A stretch of 64,000 bases of DNA from the NCBI GenBank assembly GCA_964400355.1, contig CAYNTO010000001.1, forward strand, positions 62,001 through 126,000. Direction: 5' to 3'. Below, piece after piece: positions 18,210-27,885 of this stretch. Below the pieces are notes generated by a model. The model worked only from the letters and a program-made list of their open reading frames with translations, did not search any database and was not told where the DNA came from. Source of the stretch: JACKAL01 sp964400355 (lineage in GTDB: Bacteria; Bdellovibrionota; Bdellovibrionia; Bdellovibrionales; JAGQZY01). Position 1 is the stretch's first letter. The number at the start of each line of letters is the position of its first letter. Both the position numbers and the translations under genes were made by a program.

Positions 18210-20601
18210 CGCCGATTCGATTCAGGTTCTCGAAGGTCTTGAGGCGGTTCGCAAACGCCCGGGAATGTACATCGGCGATACCGGTGTGCGCGGTTTTCAT
18301 CATCTTGTTTACGAAATCGTCGATAACTCTGTCGATGAAGCTCTCGCTGGCCATTGCCATAAAATTTCTATTACAATCCAAAAAGACGATTCCATCATGG
18401 TGGAAGATGACGGCCGCGGTATTCCAGTAGGAATGCACAAATCTGGTAAATCCGCCCTTGAAGTGGTGTACACGGTTCTCCATGCTGGTGGTAAATTCGA
18501 TAAGGACACCTACAAAGTTTCTGGTGGTCTTCATGGAGTGGGTGCATCCGTAGTGAATGCGCTTTCCGCCTATTGCATGGTGGAAGTGAACCGCGAAGGG
18601 TATCACTGGAAGCAAACATTTGAAAAAGGCAAGCCCACTTCGGATTTACAAAAACTGGAACCCACAACAAAGACGGGCACAAAGGTAACATTCGCTCCTG
18701 ATCGCGAAATCTTTAGACAAGAGGAGCTCACTTACAATTTTGACACTCTTGCGGCTCGTTTCCGCGAGCTGGCGTTTTTAAATGCCGGCCTGTACTTTGT
18801 TCTCAGCGATGAGCGCACGGGTAAAAAGAGCGAGTACCAGTACACCGAAGGGGTGAAGCAGTTCATCGAGCATCTCAACCAATCTAAAAAAGCTTTGCAC
18901 CAGGATATCATTTCGTTCTCGGGGAACAAAGATGGCGTAGATGTTGAAATCGCCATGCAGTGGAATGACTCCTACTCCGAATCTATTTTTTCTTATTGCA
19001 ATAACATCAATACATTCGAAGGTGGAACGCATTTGGTGGGCTTACGGGGAGCACTGACGCGCACAATGAACTCCTACGCCAATGCGAAAAATCTTTTAAA
19101 AGATATTAAAGGCGAGGCCAGTCTTGAGGGCGAAGACATCCGCGAGGGACTTGCCGCCGTCGTGAGTGTAAAAGTTCCTGAGCCTCAGTTCGAAGGGCAA
19201 ACGAAAACCAAACTGGGAAATACTGAAGTTAAAGGGATTGTAGAATCCATGGTCAACGAAAAGCTTGCTGACTGGTTGGATCGCAACCCGTCAACGGCTA
19301 AGACCATCGTGGGAAAATGTGTGGACGCGTGTTTGGCCCGCGTGGCTGCGCGCAAAGCGCGTGAACTTACACGCCGGAAATCCGCGCTGGATTCCAACTC
19401 ACTTCCCGGAAAAATGGCCGACTGCCAGGAGAAAGATCCGTCACTTTGCGAAATCTATCTGGTCGAGGGCGACTCGGCAGGTGGTTCAGCAAAACAGGCG
19501 CGTGATCGTAAAACACAAGCGGTTCTTCCGTTGCGCGGAAAAATCTTAAACGTCGAAAAAGCGCGTTTCGATAAAATGCTCGGTAACGAAGAGATTAAGA
19601 TGATGATCTCTGCGATCGGTGTTGGTATCGGCAAAGATAACATGGATATCGAAGACCTTCGCTACCACAAAATTATTATCATGACCGATGCGGATGTGGA
19701 TGGTTCACATATTCGCACACTGCTCCTCACATTCTTTTATCGCCAGATGAAAGACGTCGTTGAACGAGGGCATGTGTACATTGCGCAGCCGCCACTCTAC
19801 CGTTACAAAAAAGGTAAAGAGGAAATCTACCTTAAAGACGAAAAAGCGCTCACCGAATATCTTTTAAACTCAAGTATCGCCGCTTTTCAAATTTCGAATC
19901 AGAAAAAATCGGTGAACGAAGATGAAATGCGAAAATTCGTTCTCGATATTCTTAAGTTTGAAGATATGTTGAAAACGCGTTTTGGTGATGTGGAGCTAGA
20001 ACTTGTACGTGCGTTGGTGGAAGCCGACGTTGACGTGGAAAAATTCGTGAGCGAAAAAGCGTACGCGGAAACAGCCATGGCGAAAGTTAAATCTGTTATT
20101 GGCCGTAGCGGTAACGGACTATTGAGCGCTGAGATAACAAAGTTTGATGAACAGAACAGCACTGTGAGTATTAAAACCAATAAGCTCGGTCAGCAGCGCA
20201 CCAGTGTTTTCTCTCGGGCCGATCTCAAAGTAAATCAGTGGAAAACTCTGCAGGCGACGTGGAAAGCCGTCAACGAAGTCGTGTCACTGCCAATCACCGC
20301 AGCGGCTTCAGAAAACAAAGAGCCCGTTCAGTTTAAGACATACCAAGAATTTTTCGATGGCTTTATGGAAGAGAGCAAAAAGGGTGCTTATATTCAGCGC
20401 TACAAGGGTCTGGGAGAGATGAATCCTGAGCAGCTGTGGGAAACCACACTCAACCCCGAGAACCGTTCGCTCCTCAAAGTCACTATCGAAGATGCTCTTT
20501 TGGCAGATGAAACATTCAGTATTCTAATGGGCGAAGAAGTGGACCCGCGCCGTCAGTTCATTACTGATAACGCGCTGTTGGCTAAAGAATTAGATGTGTA
20601 A
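18166..20601 (+). CDS. gyrB: DNA gyrase subunit B
   Basis: ATPase subunit of gyrase. Residues 47-60 (LVYEIVDNSVDEAL) include the catalytic Glu50 and Mg-binding Asn54. Other motifs are the GRGIPVGMH loop, the TOPRIM motifs EGDSAGGSA and DADVDGSHIR, and PLRGKILNVEKA. At 811 residues it contains the extra C-terminal insert typical of Gram-negative GyrB. Translation begins at GTG 18166 inside recF, with AAGGGG upstream. It is followed 10 bp later by gyrA. Confidence 0.98.
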   Translation: MSDSSITPEGQKNYSADSIQVLEGLEAVRKRPGMYIGDTGVRGFHHLVYEIVDNSVDEALAGHCHKISITIQKDDSIMVEDDGRGIPVGMHKSGKSALEVVYTVLHAGGKFDKDTYKVSGGLHGVGASVVNALSAYCMVEVNREGYHWKQTFEKGKPTSDLQKLEPTTKTGTKVTFAPDREIFRQEELTYNFDTLAARFRELAFLNAGLYFVLSDERTGKKSEYQYTEGVKQFIEHLNQSKKALHQDIISFSGNKDGVDVEIAMQWNDSYSESIFSYCNNINTFEGGTHLVGLRGALTRTMNSYANAKNLLKDIKGEASLEGEDIREGLAAVVSVKVPEPQFEGQTKTKLGNTEVKGIVESMVNEKLADWLDRNPSTAKTIVGKCVDACLARVAARKARELTRRKSALDSNSLPGKMADCQEKDPSLCEIYLVEGDSAGGSAKQARDRKTQAVLPLRGKILNVEKARFDKMLGNEEIKMMISAIGVGIGKDNMDIEDLRYHKIIIMTDADVDGSHIRTLLLTFFYRQMKDVVERGHVYIAQPPLYRYKKGKEEIYLKDEKALTEYLLNSSIAAFQISNQKKSVNEDEMRKFVLDILKFEDMLKTRFGDVELELVRALVEADVDVEKFVSEKAYAETAMAKVKSVIGRSGNGLLSAEITKFDEQNSTVSIKTNKLGQQRTSVFSRADLKVNQWKTLQATWKAVNEVVSLPITAAASENKEPVQFKTYQEFFDGFMEESKKGAYIQRYKGLGEMNPEQLWETTLNPENRSLLKVTIEDALLADETFSILMGEEVDPRRQFITDNALLAKELDV

Positions 20602-20611
20602 GGGATAGGGA

Positions 20612-23074
20612 ATGGAAACGAACGATCAAACTCCAAAAGGTATCACCAACGTAGATATTAATCAGGAAATGAAAGACGCCTACCTTCAGTACTCTATGAG
20701 TGTGATCGTGGGCCGAGCGCTTCCCGATGTGCGTGACGGTTTAAAACCCGTGCATCGCCGCGTGCTTTTTGCAATGCACGAGTTGAGCAATACGCACGAC
20801 AAACCCTACAAAAAATCCGCACGTATCGTCGGCGATGTGATCGGGAAATATCACCCACACGGAGACACGGCAGCCTACGACACAATGGTGCGTATGGCGC
20901 AGGAGTTTTCGTTGCGCTATCCTCTGATCGATGGCCAAGGAAACTTCGGCTCCATCGATGGCGATAGTCCCGCGGCACAACGTTACACCGAAGTGCGCAT
21001 GACCAATTTGGCTGAAGAACTTTTGGCCGATCTGGAAAAAGAGACTGTTCCTTTTATCCCTAACTACGATGACTCCCTAATGATGCCCGCTATATTGCCG
21101 GCAAAGTTTCCCAATCTTTTGGTGAATGGCAGCTCGGGCATTGCGGTGGGGATGGCCACCAATATTCCACCGCACAACTTGGGTGAAGTGATTGATGGCT
21201 GTGTGGCACTCATCGATAATCCACAAACTTCGGACGATGATTTGATCACTCTCATTCCCGGACCCGATTTCCCTACACACGGTATCATCAATGGTCGCAA
21301 CGGGATCATTTCGGCCTACAAAAAAGGTCACGGCATTATCACGATCAAGTCGGTGGCCGAGATCGTACCGAACAAAGACCGCGAAGATATCATCGTTACA
21401 GAAATTCCATATCAGGTGAACAAGGCGCGATTGATCGAGAGTATCGCAGATCTGGTACGCGATAAAAAAATAGAAGGTATCTCGGATATTCGCGACGAGT
21501 CTTCGCGCGAGGGCATGCGTATTGTAATTACACTTAAGCGCAACGAGAACTCGAGCGTAATTCTCAATCGTTTATTTAAATATACCCAAATGCAGGTGAG
21601 CTTTGGTATCCGTATGTTGGCCCTCGATGCTCAACTGCGTCCTCACATGTTCACTCTTAAAGAAGCGCTCCAGGCGTTCATTGATCACCGCAAAGATGTG
21701 GTGATCAAACGCTGTGTGTTCGATCTCAAAAAATCAGAGGCTCGCGCACATATTTTAGAAGGTCTAAAAAAGGCCATCGACAACATCGACGAAGTTGTGG
21801 CCACTATTAAAAAATCGCGCGAAACGGCGGCCGCAAAGGCCGCTCTTATGCAGAAGTTTGAGTTTTCCGATCGCCAGGCAACGGCCATTCTCGAGATGCG
21901 TTTGGCGCGTTTAACCGGTCTTGAGAGCCAAAAGATCGCCGACGAGCTTGCAGAAATCATGAAATTCATCGCATGGCTAAAAGATGTGTTGGGCGATGAT
22001 TCTAAAATTTTCGCAATCATCAAAGACGAACTCACTGAAATTAAAAAGAAGTTCAACAACCCTCGCCGCACCAAAATTGTCGAGGGAGATCAAGAGATCG
22101 AAGACGAAGATTTGATTGCTCAGGAGAAAATGGTAGTGAGCATTACCAATTCCGGCCAAATCAAGCGTATTCCTATCGATCAATACAAAACTCAGAAACG
22201 CGGCGGTAAGGGCGTAAAAGGTGCCGACACGCAGGAAGAGGATTACGTTACTAATCTGTTCACTGCGAACACCAAGACCAATCTTCTCGTGTTTACCAGC
22301 AATGGTAAACTCTATTGGACAAAAGTGTACAAGCTCCCTCTGGGCACGCGCACGTCCAAAGGTAAATCGATCAACAACGTCGTGCAGGTTGCACCGCAGG
22401 AGAGCGTTCGCGCGATATTGCCGATCGAGCAGTTCGAAGAGGACAAATACGTTGTGATGCTCACTAAAAAGGGCACCATCAAAAAAACACCGCTCTCTGC
22501 ATTTTCTAATCCTCGCCCGTCAGGAATTATCGCACTCACTATTGATCTGGATGACGACCTACTGGCGGCTAAAGTGAGTGACGGCAAACAGGATGTATTC
22601 ATTTGTACTAAAGAAGGCATGTCGATACGCTTTGACGAAGAAGACGTGCGTCCAATGGGGAGAACGGCGCGCGGTGTGCGTGGCATAATGCTTTCTAAAG
22701 AGGACGAAGTGGTCGGAGTCGAAGTTGTCCCTAAAGAGGGCGCAGGCAACATACTCATCGCCACCGCAGGTGGATATGGTAAGCGCGCCGAGATGACCGA
22801 GTACCGCGCACAGAACCGCGGCGGCGTGGGCATCATCACGCAGAAAACTTCGGACAAAATTGGCCAGGTCGTAACGTGTCGAACTGTGACCGACATCGAT
22901 GACATTGTTGTCACTACTGATCAGGGACAAACCATCCGTATGAGCTGTAAGGACATCTCCGTGTTGGGCCGCAACACCCAAGGCGTGCGTCTCATCAGCC
23001 TCAAGGAATCGGAATACGTTACTAGTGTGGCTGTTGTGCGCGATGAAAATGATTCCGACGAAGTTCCTCAGTAA
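20612..23074 (+). CDS. gyrA: DNA gyrase subunit A
   Basis: DNA breakage-reunion subunit, 820 residues. The catalytic tyrosine is Tyr125 in AAQRYTEVRM. The quinolone-region sequence KYHPHGDTAAYD has Thr86 and Asp90 at the positions equivalent to E. coli Ser83 and Asp87. The GyrA box QKRGGKG is present in the C-terminal beta-pinwheel, identifying gyrase rather than ParC. The 3' end overlaps the start region of the next gene in another frame. Confidence 0.98.
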   Translation: METNDQTPKGITNVDINQEMKDAYLQYSMSVIVGRALPDVRDGLKPVHRRVLFAMHELSNTHDKPYKKSARIVGDVIGKYHPHGDTAAYDTMVRMAQEFSLRYPLIDGQGNFGSIDGDSPAAQRYTEVRMTNLAEELLADLEKETVPFIPNYDDSLMMPAILPAKFPNLLVNGSSGIAVGMATNIPPHNLGEVIDGCVALIDNPQTSDDDLITLIPGPDFPTHGIINGRNGIISAYKKGHGIITIKSVAEIVPNKDREDIIVTEIPYQVNKARLIESIADLVRDKKIEGISDIRDESSREGMRIVITLKRNENSSVILNRLFKYTQMQVSFGIRMLALDAQLRPHMFTLKEALQAFIDHRKDVVIKRCVFDLKKSEARAHILEGLKKAIDNIDEVVATIKKSRETAAAKAALMQKFEFSDRQATAILEMRLARLTGLESQKIADELAEIMKFIAWLKDVLGDDSKIFAIIKDELTEIKKKFNNPRRTKIVEGDQEIEDEDLIAQEKMVVSITNSGQIKRIPIDQYKTQKRGGKGVKGADTQEEDYVTNLFTANTKTNLLVFTSNGKLYWTKVYKLPLGTRTSKGKSINNVVQVAPQESVRAILPIEQFEEDKYVVMLTKKGTIKKTPLSAFSNPRPSGIIALTIDLDDDLLAAKVSDGKQDVFICTKEGMSIRFDEEDVRPMGRTARGVRGIMLSKEDEVVGVEVVPKEGAGNILIATAGGYGKRAEMTEYRAQNRGGVGIITQKTSDKIGQVVTCRTVTDIDDIVVTTDQGQTIRMSCKDISVLGRNTQGVRLISLKESEYVTSVAVVRDENDSDEVPQ

Positions 23075-23873
23075 TTTTTCCCCCTTAAAACCGCTATTCT
23101 TTTTTGGAATGGCGGTATTTTTTTGCGTGTCTTGCGTGCGCTCTCAAGGAGAGGCTCTGCTCGATCAGGCCAAAGAGTTTGAAAATAAAAACAATTATGC
23201 AAAGGCCATTGAGCTTTACGAGAAAGTTTTCAAAACGTCCTCGAACAAAGATATCGTACTTATGAGCGCCTACAAACTGCAGGATCTGTCCTATTTGCAC
23301 ACCAAGGATTATCGAAAAGCTCAGGTTTACCTTGAGTACTACGTCGCGAACGCAACGTCTTATAGTGAATCTCAGGAAGCTCTTAAGAGATTGGCCTACA
23401 TTCAGCATAAAATTCTCAACCTCTACGAGGCGGCGATATTGTCCTACCACCGCCTCCTCAACAACGCCAAGCTCGATAAAAAAGACGAATACCAATACCG
23501 ACTAGAGGTGGCTCGCTGTCATTTCGCCATCAACAAGATGGATCAGGCGCTTCAGGAACTGGAATCGCTCGCTAAAATCGATGCGGATGATGATTTTAGA
23601 ATGTCGATCATGATGCTCAAATCCAATGTTTATCAGGCCCAAGGCAAAGTCGACATGGCCATAGCAACTATGGATCAAGCGATGGCGCTCAATCTCACCG
23701 CAGAACATAAAAGAGAAGTGGCGCTCAACAAGGCGCTCATTTTAGAAAACGAGGAAATGTACAAAGAAGCGCTGGCCGCGCTCGAAGTGATCGCAGCCCC
23801 TGGAGAGTTGATCGAAGATAAAAAAGAACAACTGCGCCGGTTGATGAAATTCCAAAGGAGTCGAAAACAATGA
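23043..23873 (+). CDS. TPR-containing probable lipoprotein
   Basis: Unassigned exported protein of 276 residues from ATG 23043; a longer frame from 23025 would overlap gyrA further. A hydrophobic leader ends at FFCVSC, a lipobox-like sequence with an unusual Cys at -3. Tetratricopeptide-like helical hairpins fill the rest, for example the pattern NNYAKAIELYEKVFK, then KVDMAIATMDQAMALN and EMYKEALAALEVI. TPRs mediate protein-protein contacts. The last codons overlap atpZ by 4 bp (ATGA), placing it ahead of the Fo genes. A link to ATP synthase is possible but rests only on position. Confidence 0.8.
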   Translation: MKMIPTKFLSNFSPLKPLFFFGMAVFFCVSCVRSQGEALLDQAKEFENKNNYAKAIELYEKVFKTSSNKDIVLMSAYKLQDLSYLHTKDYRKAQVYLEYYVANATSYSESQEALKRLAYIQHKILNLYEAAILSYHRLLNNAKLDKKDEYQYRLEVARCHFAINKMDQALQELESLAKIDADDDFRMSIMMLKSNVYQAQGKVDMAIATMDQAMALNLTAEHKREVALNKALILENEEMYKEALAALEVIAAPGELIEDKKEQLRRLMKFQRSRKQ

Positions 23874-24100
23874 GCGAAGAGTCCAAGAAAAATAAAAAAA
23901 TGGCCGCCGCCGCTCTGGCCTATGGCGTGGAGCTCGTTGTTGTACTCATGGTCGGCCTTTTTGTTGGAAAATGGTTTGGCGAAAAATGGGCGCACGCCCC
24001 GGAATGGGGTGCCGTCGTTGGTTGCTTTGCAGGATTTACAGTGTGGACATGGAGGATGGCGCGCCTGCAAAAGAAAAACTCGTCGTCTCACAAGCAATGA
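23870..24100 (+). CDS. AtpZ/AtpI-family small membrane protein
   Basis: A 76-residue protein with two hydrophobic helices (ALAYGVELVVVLMVGLFVGK and WGAVVGCFAGFTVWTW), a Lys-rich N-terminus and a basic tail, the layout of the putative F0F1-ATPase subunit family (AtpZ). Such proteins are encoded upstream of atpB and are thought to assist c-ring assembly or Mg2+ supply. It overlaps the preceding TPR gene and the following AtpI-like gene by 4 bp each. Confidence 0.8.
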   Translation: MSEESKKNKKMAAAALAYGVELVVVLMVGLFVGKWFGEKWAHAPEWGAVVGCFAGFTVWTWRMARLQKKNSSSHKQ

Positions 24101-24447
24101 GACGTTCCTTCGTTGGAATACTCGCCGCTGCAACGGCAATTGCACTTATCGTAGGTTTAATGGCTTGGTTTATAGGGTCGGAGCCTCAGGCAACGCAGGT
24201 GGTCACGGGGGTTGTGATCTCGTGGGTGAATATCTTTTTTTACGCTCTTATCACTGCACTTTTTCTAGCTAAAAAAAACGTTGCCTTGGCAATACCTCTG
24301 ATTGTAATTAAGTACGTACTTTTAGTTTGGATAGTTTATTACATATGGGCCTCTTCGGATGTGGTTTTGGTGCTGGTGGGCGTGTTTTCGGAATTGATAC
24401 TCACAGCCCTAATTCTGCTTCCATTCAAGCGGTTCCTTGTGAGTTAG
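24097..24447 (+). CDS. AtpI-like ATP synthase accessory membrane protein
   Basis: 116 residues if started at ATG 24097, which overlaps the atpZ stop (ATGA). A longer in-frame start at 23971 exists but would run through most of atpZ and lacks hydrophobic content. Four hydrophobic helices fill the protein (around residues 6-26, 35-56, 63-82 and 89-110), as in ATP synthase subunit I (PF03899 type). It sits directly before atpB. Subunit I proteins are accessory factors for Fo assembly. Sequence conservation is low, so assignment rests on size, topology and position. Confidence 0.72.
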   Translation: MRRSFVGILAAATAIALIVGLMAWFIGSEPQATQVVTGVVISWVNIFFYALITALFLAKKNVALAIPLIVIKYVLLVWIVYYIWASSDVVLVLVGVFSELILTALILLPFKRFLVS

Positions 24448-25143
24448 GTGAGTATGGGCCATTTTAATTGGTTACAATATTTCTTTAATCTTGATCATCA
24501 CTATGTGCATGTCTGGACCGGTCTTGCGGTGACCGCATTGATCGTAGTGATTGGTGTTGTGGCGCGAGTACAGCTCGGCGCTGGAGAAGTGGCCATCGAA
24601 CCTGCATCGCGCTTTTCAGTTCGTGGCGCATTTGAAATGATCACGGAAATGTTTTATGGACTGGCTGATCAGGTGATCGGCCACGAAGGTGCGCGCTACG
24701 TTCCTCTCGCAGCGTCCATCTTTACTTTTGTGCTCATCAACAATCTGATCGGCTTAATTCCTGGGATGACTCCCGCTACGGACAATCTCAATACATCATT
24801 TGCGATCGGTGTGTTCTCTTTTTTGTACTACAACTATATCGGGATCAAATACGAAGGCCTCCACTACTTTGCGCACTTTTTAGGTCCGGTGTGGTGGTTG
24901 GCGTGGTTGATTCTTCCCATTGAACTTATCTCACACGCATTTCGCCCGCTCACATTGGGGTTGCGTTTAGCCGGTAACATCACTGCCGATCATACGGTAT
25001 TGAGTGTGTTCCATCAGCTGCAACCATGGCTGGTTCCGGTGCCATTCTACGCAATGGGCCTTATTGTGAGTATCATTCAAGCATTTGTATTTGCACTCCT
25101 CACTCTCGTGTACGTGATGTTAGCAAAATCAAGTGACCACTAG
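24448..25143 (+). CDS. atpB: ATP synthase Fo subunit a
   Basis: Stator subunit forming the proton half-channels against the c ring. The 231-residue protein has five or six membrane helices. The essential arginine lies in LTLGLRLAGNI and there is the conserved LINNLIGLIPG segment. Possible starts are GTG 24448, directly after the AtpI stop, and ATG 24454; AGG 5 nt upstream favours the latter. The N-terminal region is shorter than in E. coli subunit a. It is followed by atpE. Confidence 0.96.
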   Translation: MSMGHFNWLQYFFNLDHHYVHVWTGLAVTALIVVIGVVARVQLGAGEVAIEPASRFSVRGAFEMITEMFYGLADQVIGHEGARYVPLAASIFTFVLINNLIGLIPGMTPATDNLNTSFAIGVFSFLYYNYIGIKYEGLHYFAHFLGPVWWLAWLILPIELISHAFRPLTLGLRLAGNITADHTVLSVFHQLQPWLVPVPFYAMGLIVSIIQAFVFALLTLVYVMLAKSSDH

Positions 25144-25229
25144 ATGGAAGCTGGAAGTTAAATTAGTAATTTGAATTGAAAACAGAGTTTAAAATAACAA
25201 AGATGTCTAAAATAAAAAGGGAGACACAG

Positions 25230-25589
25230 ATGAACACAAAAAGAATCGCACTCGTAATCGCAACATTTTTCGCAGCACTTCCTGCTTTTGCACAAGATGC
25301 AGCTATGGCAGCTAGCTCAGCAAACCTCACTTTTGTAGGTCTTGCGGCTCTCGGCGCTGGTCTCGCAATCGGTTTAGCAGCTTTCGGCGCAGCAAGTGGC
25401 CAAGGTAAAGCCGCAGCAGCAGCTCTCGAAGGTATTGCTCGCAACCCATCTGCGTCTGGCAACATGTTCCTTCCGCTGATTCTTTCACTTGTGTTCATGG
25501 AAGCATTGGGCATTTTGGCATTCCTTATCGCGTTCTTCTTGCGCGGTGAAATCCAAATCGTAATCGGTAAAGTTTTCGGCGCTCACTAA
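25230..25589 (+). CDS. atpE: ATP synthase Fo subunit c
   Basis: Proteolipid ring subunit. The start ATG 25230 is chosen because AGGGAG precedes it; an upstream ATG at 25176 has no such site. The 119-residue product begins with what looks like a signal peptide (ALVIATFFAALPAFAQ), then the two-helix hairpin: helix 1 Gly/Ala-rich, a polar loop with ARNP, and helix 2 LSLVFMEALGILAFLIAFFL with the ion-carrying Glu. The residue after that Glu is Ala rather than Ser/Thr, which fits proton rather than sodium use. A strong terminator follows. Confidence 0.95.
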   Translation: MNTKRIALVIATFFAALPAFAQDAAMAASSANLTFVGLAALGAGLAIGLAAFGAASGQGKAAAAALEGIARNPSASGNMFLPLILSLVFMEALGILAFLIAFFLRGEIQIVIGKVFGAH

Positions 25590-25638
25590 GCGTGAGGCGA
25601 GCCAAGCCGGATTCGGCTCGGCGAGGAGACTAAAACTG

Positions 25639-25667
25639 GGAGTAACAGCAATGTTACTCCTTTTTTT
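25639..25667 (+). terminator. Rho-independent terminator after atpE
   Basis: GGAGTAACA and TGTTACTCC form a perfect 9-bp stem with a GCAA tetraloop, followed by seven T residues. It closes the gyrA-to-atpE side of the plus-strand cluster. Confidence 0.95.
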
Positions 25668-25786
25668 ATGCTCAAATCCCAGATAAAGGTCGGGGAGTGT
25701 CTCAATCTGAGATGTATCCGCCGATTTTGCCCGTCTCAAAACAATGCTTACGTAATGTTTTCTATTGAAACTCCGATAAGATACGT

Positions 25787-27844
25787 ATGGCTGCAACCGG
25801 TGCGTATTCTATTGTCCTGCTCTTCGCAGACCAGGCGAACTCATTACAAATTGCTCCGCCTTTACGTGAAAAAGGTCTGGACGTGCACGTCGTTGCATCC
25901 GCGGCAGAGCTCATTCAAATTATTGCAGCCCAAAAATTTGATTTAGTCTGCTTGAGCGTGAACCATTCTAGTGCCAGCAGCCTCGTTCAGGTTTTAAAAA
26001 TTAAGACCCATGTCGCCGTATTGGTATTTGGCGAGGATCAACAGCCGGACACAGCACGCGCCATTTTGAAAACATCCGCTGATTATCAAGTTACAGGTAC
26101 CATCACGTCCTACAATATATGGATGAAAATCGGTCACCTGGTGAAAGAAAAGCAACGACACGCAGAGAACGCATCTCGTATGTTACAAAATCGTCTGCGC
26201 AAAGAAGACGATGGCAATATTGTTGTGAAAAGTTCGCAAAAACCTAAAGATACCGACGAAGGCGTGGGATCGGTTTCTGTAAAAGCAGCAAAAGAAAAAT
26301 CCCCGAAGTTGTCCGTTGTCGGTGTCGAAGAAAAAATTACGGTAAAATCTGCCATTCCTAAAAAAGAAAAAAAGATTCTCATGGGCGCCAAACGTAAAGC
26401 GCCGCTACTTCAGGTGGAAGGTGCAGATGCCGTAGAAGTCATCAAGGGTGGAGACGTTGAAGACACTGGATCTGTCGCGGTTAAAGAAGAGATGGCAGAG
26501 CCCGTCGCCACGATAGAAGTTAAAAATGAAAAAGCAATGCCCAAGGGTAAGCTGCTTAAGATGAACAAGGCGCCAAAGGCGTCACCCTCGCAAAAAGTGG
26601 ACGTCGCGGCTCCGGCAAATTCCGAATTGGGGGCCGTGCAGACAGTGAACGCAAAAGCCAGTTCTGCGAGCGACGCTGGTGTAGCCTCGAAACCATTCAA
26701 AGCATTAAAGTCGGTAGGAAAAGTTAAAAAAATCGATTCGCCTCTTGAAGTATTGAGCGAAGAGGAGCAAATCGACCGTGAGATCGACCAGCTACAAAAT
26801 CTTCTTTTCGATGCAGAAACATTTCAAGAGCCTTTGGCAGAAATAGGAAAAACTCAACTCGTTGAAGAAAATTTGAAAACCGCCAAAGATCAAAAAGTGA
26901 ATGTGATGCAATCATCCACAAGGGTCGGATCGGTGAAGTTGGGCGCTCAGACTGCAGCCGATACTGCAAAGACCGAGGTGAGAGAACTGTCACCCGCTCT
27001 GGATAACGGCAATGTTCTTCTCGAAGAGGCGGTCTCATCGTACCAAAGTGAAGAGGCGCGGCTATTATCCATAGAGGCCGCTCGCGCTCATCGCAAAAAA
27101 ATTAAAGACAAAAAAGCACAACAGCTTGAGTCGGCTCTAAAAATCGGAACTAAAGAACACTTGTTATTTAAAAAAGTATTCCGAGAAGCTGTTGCCAAAG
27201 CAGGCGCAAAAGATTTTGTGCGCGCAGAAAATACCAATTCAATTGGTACCATTTCAAAGGTTACACTGATTCCCGTCGACAACATTAGTGAACGTGGTTT
27301 TATCATTGTAGCCAACAGTTTAAATAGCTTTGCTTCCCAGGAAGAAATAAAAAACTTTAAAAATACACTTGCCAACGAGATGAACGGTTTTGCCGATAAG
27401 CATGAATTCTCGCTGGGCGAATCCTATGAGCTCGACACTCAAGAGGTTGACGTGTCGGCATGGGCAGCGCGCTCAAGCCAATTTTTTCACACGTTCGACG
27501 ATCCAAAGACAGGCAATCAGGTAATAATATGTTTTCTAAAAAGAGAAAATGTTTTTCCTGAAACGTGTCACATGGAAGCTCAGCGTATGCACAGAATTGA
27601 AATCCAAGAAGTTCCTGCGCGTTTGCCTGTGAGCTTTGATGCGTACCTGTTTCTCGCGCGAAACGATAAGATGCTCCCCTACTTACGTCGAGGTGGATCA
27701 TTAACTGCAAAACAGATTCAACGTTTGTATCAACGCGGTTTTAAATTTCTTTACGTGAAAGACGAAGACGTGCGCGAATACTACGAGTTTTACTTCTCGT
27801 TTTCGCTCAACCAGGACTTTCGTACAGAGAAAAAATTCGCTTAA
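25787..27844 (+). CDS. Large Lys-rich protein with degenerate receiver-like N-terminus, unknown function
   Basis: 685 residues with three parts. Residues 1-115 look like a response-regulator receiver fold (alternating YSIVLLFAD, FDLVCLSV, VAVLVFGED strands), but the phosphoacceptor position reads SVNH instead of a D-containing loop. Residues about 125-430 are low-complexity, rich in Lys, Ala, Glu and Val, probably disordered. Residues about 440-685 form a globular domain, and its end (SFDAYLFLARNDKMLPYLRR, then LYVKDEDVREYY) resembles the module found ahead of HD-GYP domains in other bacteria, but no HD-GYP follows. No signal peptide. A cytoplasmic signalling or scaffold role is plausible. 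It stands alone, and no clear Shine-Dalgarno precedes ATG 25787. Confidence 0.75.
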   Translation: MAATGAYSIVLLFADQANSLQIAPPLREKGLDVHVVASAAELIQIIAAQKFDLVCLSVNHSSASSLVQVLKIKTHVAVLVFGEDQQPDTARAILKTSADYQVTGTITSYNIWMKIGHLVKEKQRHAENASRMLQNRLRKEDDGNIVVKSSQKPKDTDEGVGSVSVKAAKEKSPKLSVVGVEEKITVKSAIPKKEKKILMGAKRKAPLLQVEGADAVEVIKGGDVEDTGSVAVKEEMAEPVATIEVKNEKAMPKGKLLKMNKAPKASPSQKVDVAAPANSELGAVQTVNAKASSASDAGVASKPFKALKSVGKVKKIDSPLEVLSEEEQIDREIDQLQNLLFDAETFQEPLAEIGKTQLVEENLKTAKDQKVNVMQSSTRVGSVKLGAQTAADTAKTEVRELSPALDNGNVLLEEAVSSYQSEEARLLSIEAARAHRKKIKDKKAQQLESALKIGTKEHLLFKKVFREAVAKAGAKDFVRAENTNSIGTISKVTLIPVDNISERGFIIVANSLNSFASQEEIKNFKNTLANEMNGFADKHEFSLGESYELDTQEVDVSAWAARSSQFFHTFDDPKTGNQVIICFLKRENVFPETCHMEAQRMHRIEIQEVPARLPVSFDAYLFLARNDKMLPYLRRGGSLTAKQIQRLYQRGFKFLYVKDEDVREYYEFYFSFSLNQDFRTEKKFA

Positions 27845-27885
27845 GCGAAAAACCTAGCCCAACGTACTAACACCCCGCCCATCCA

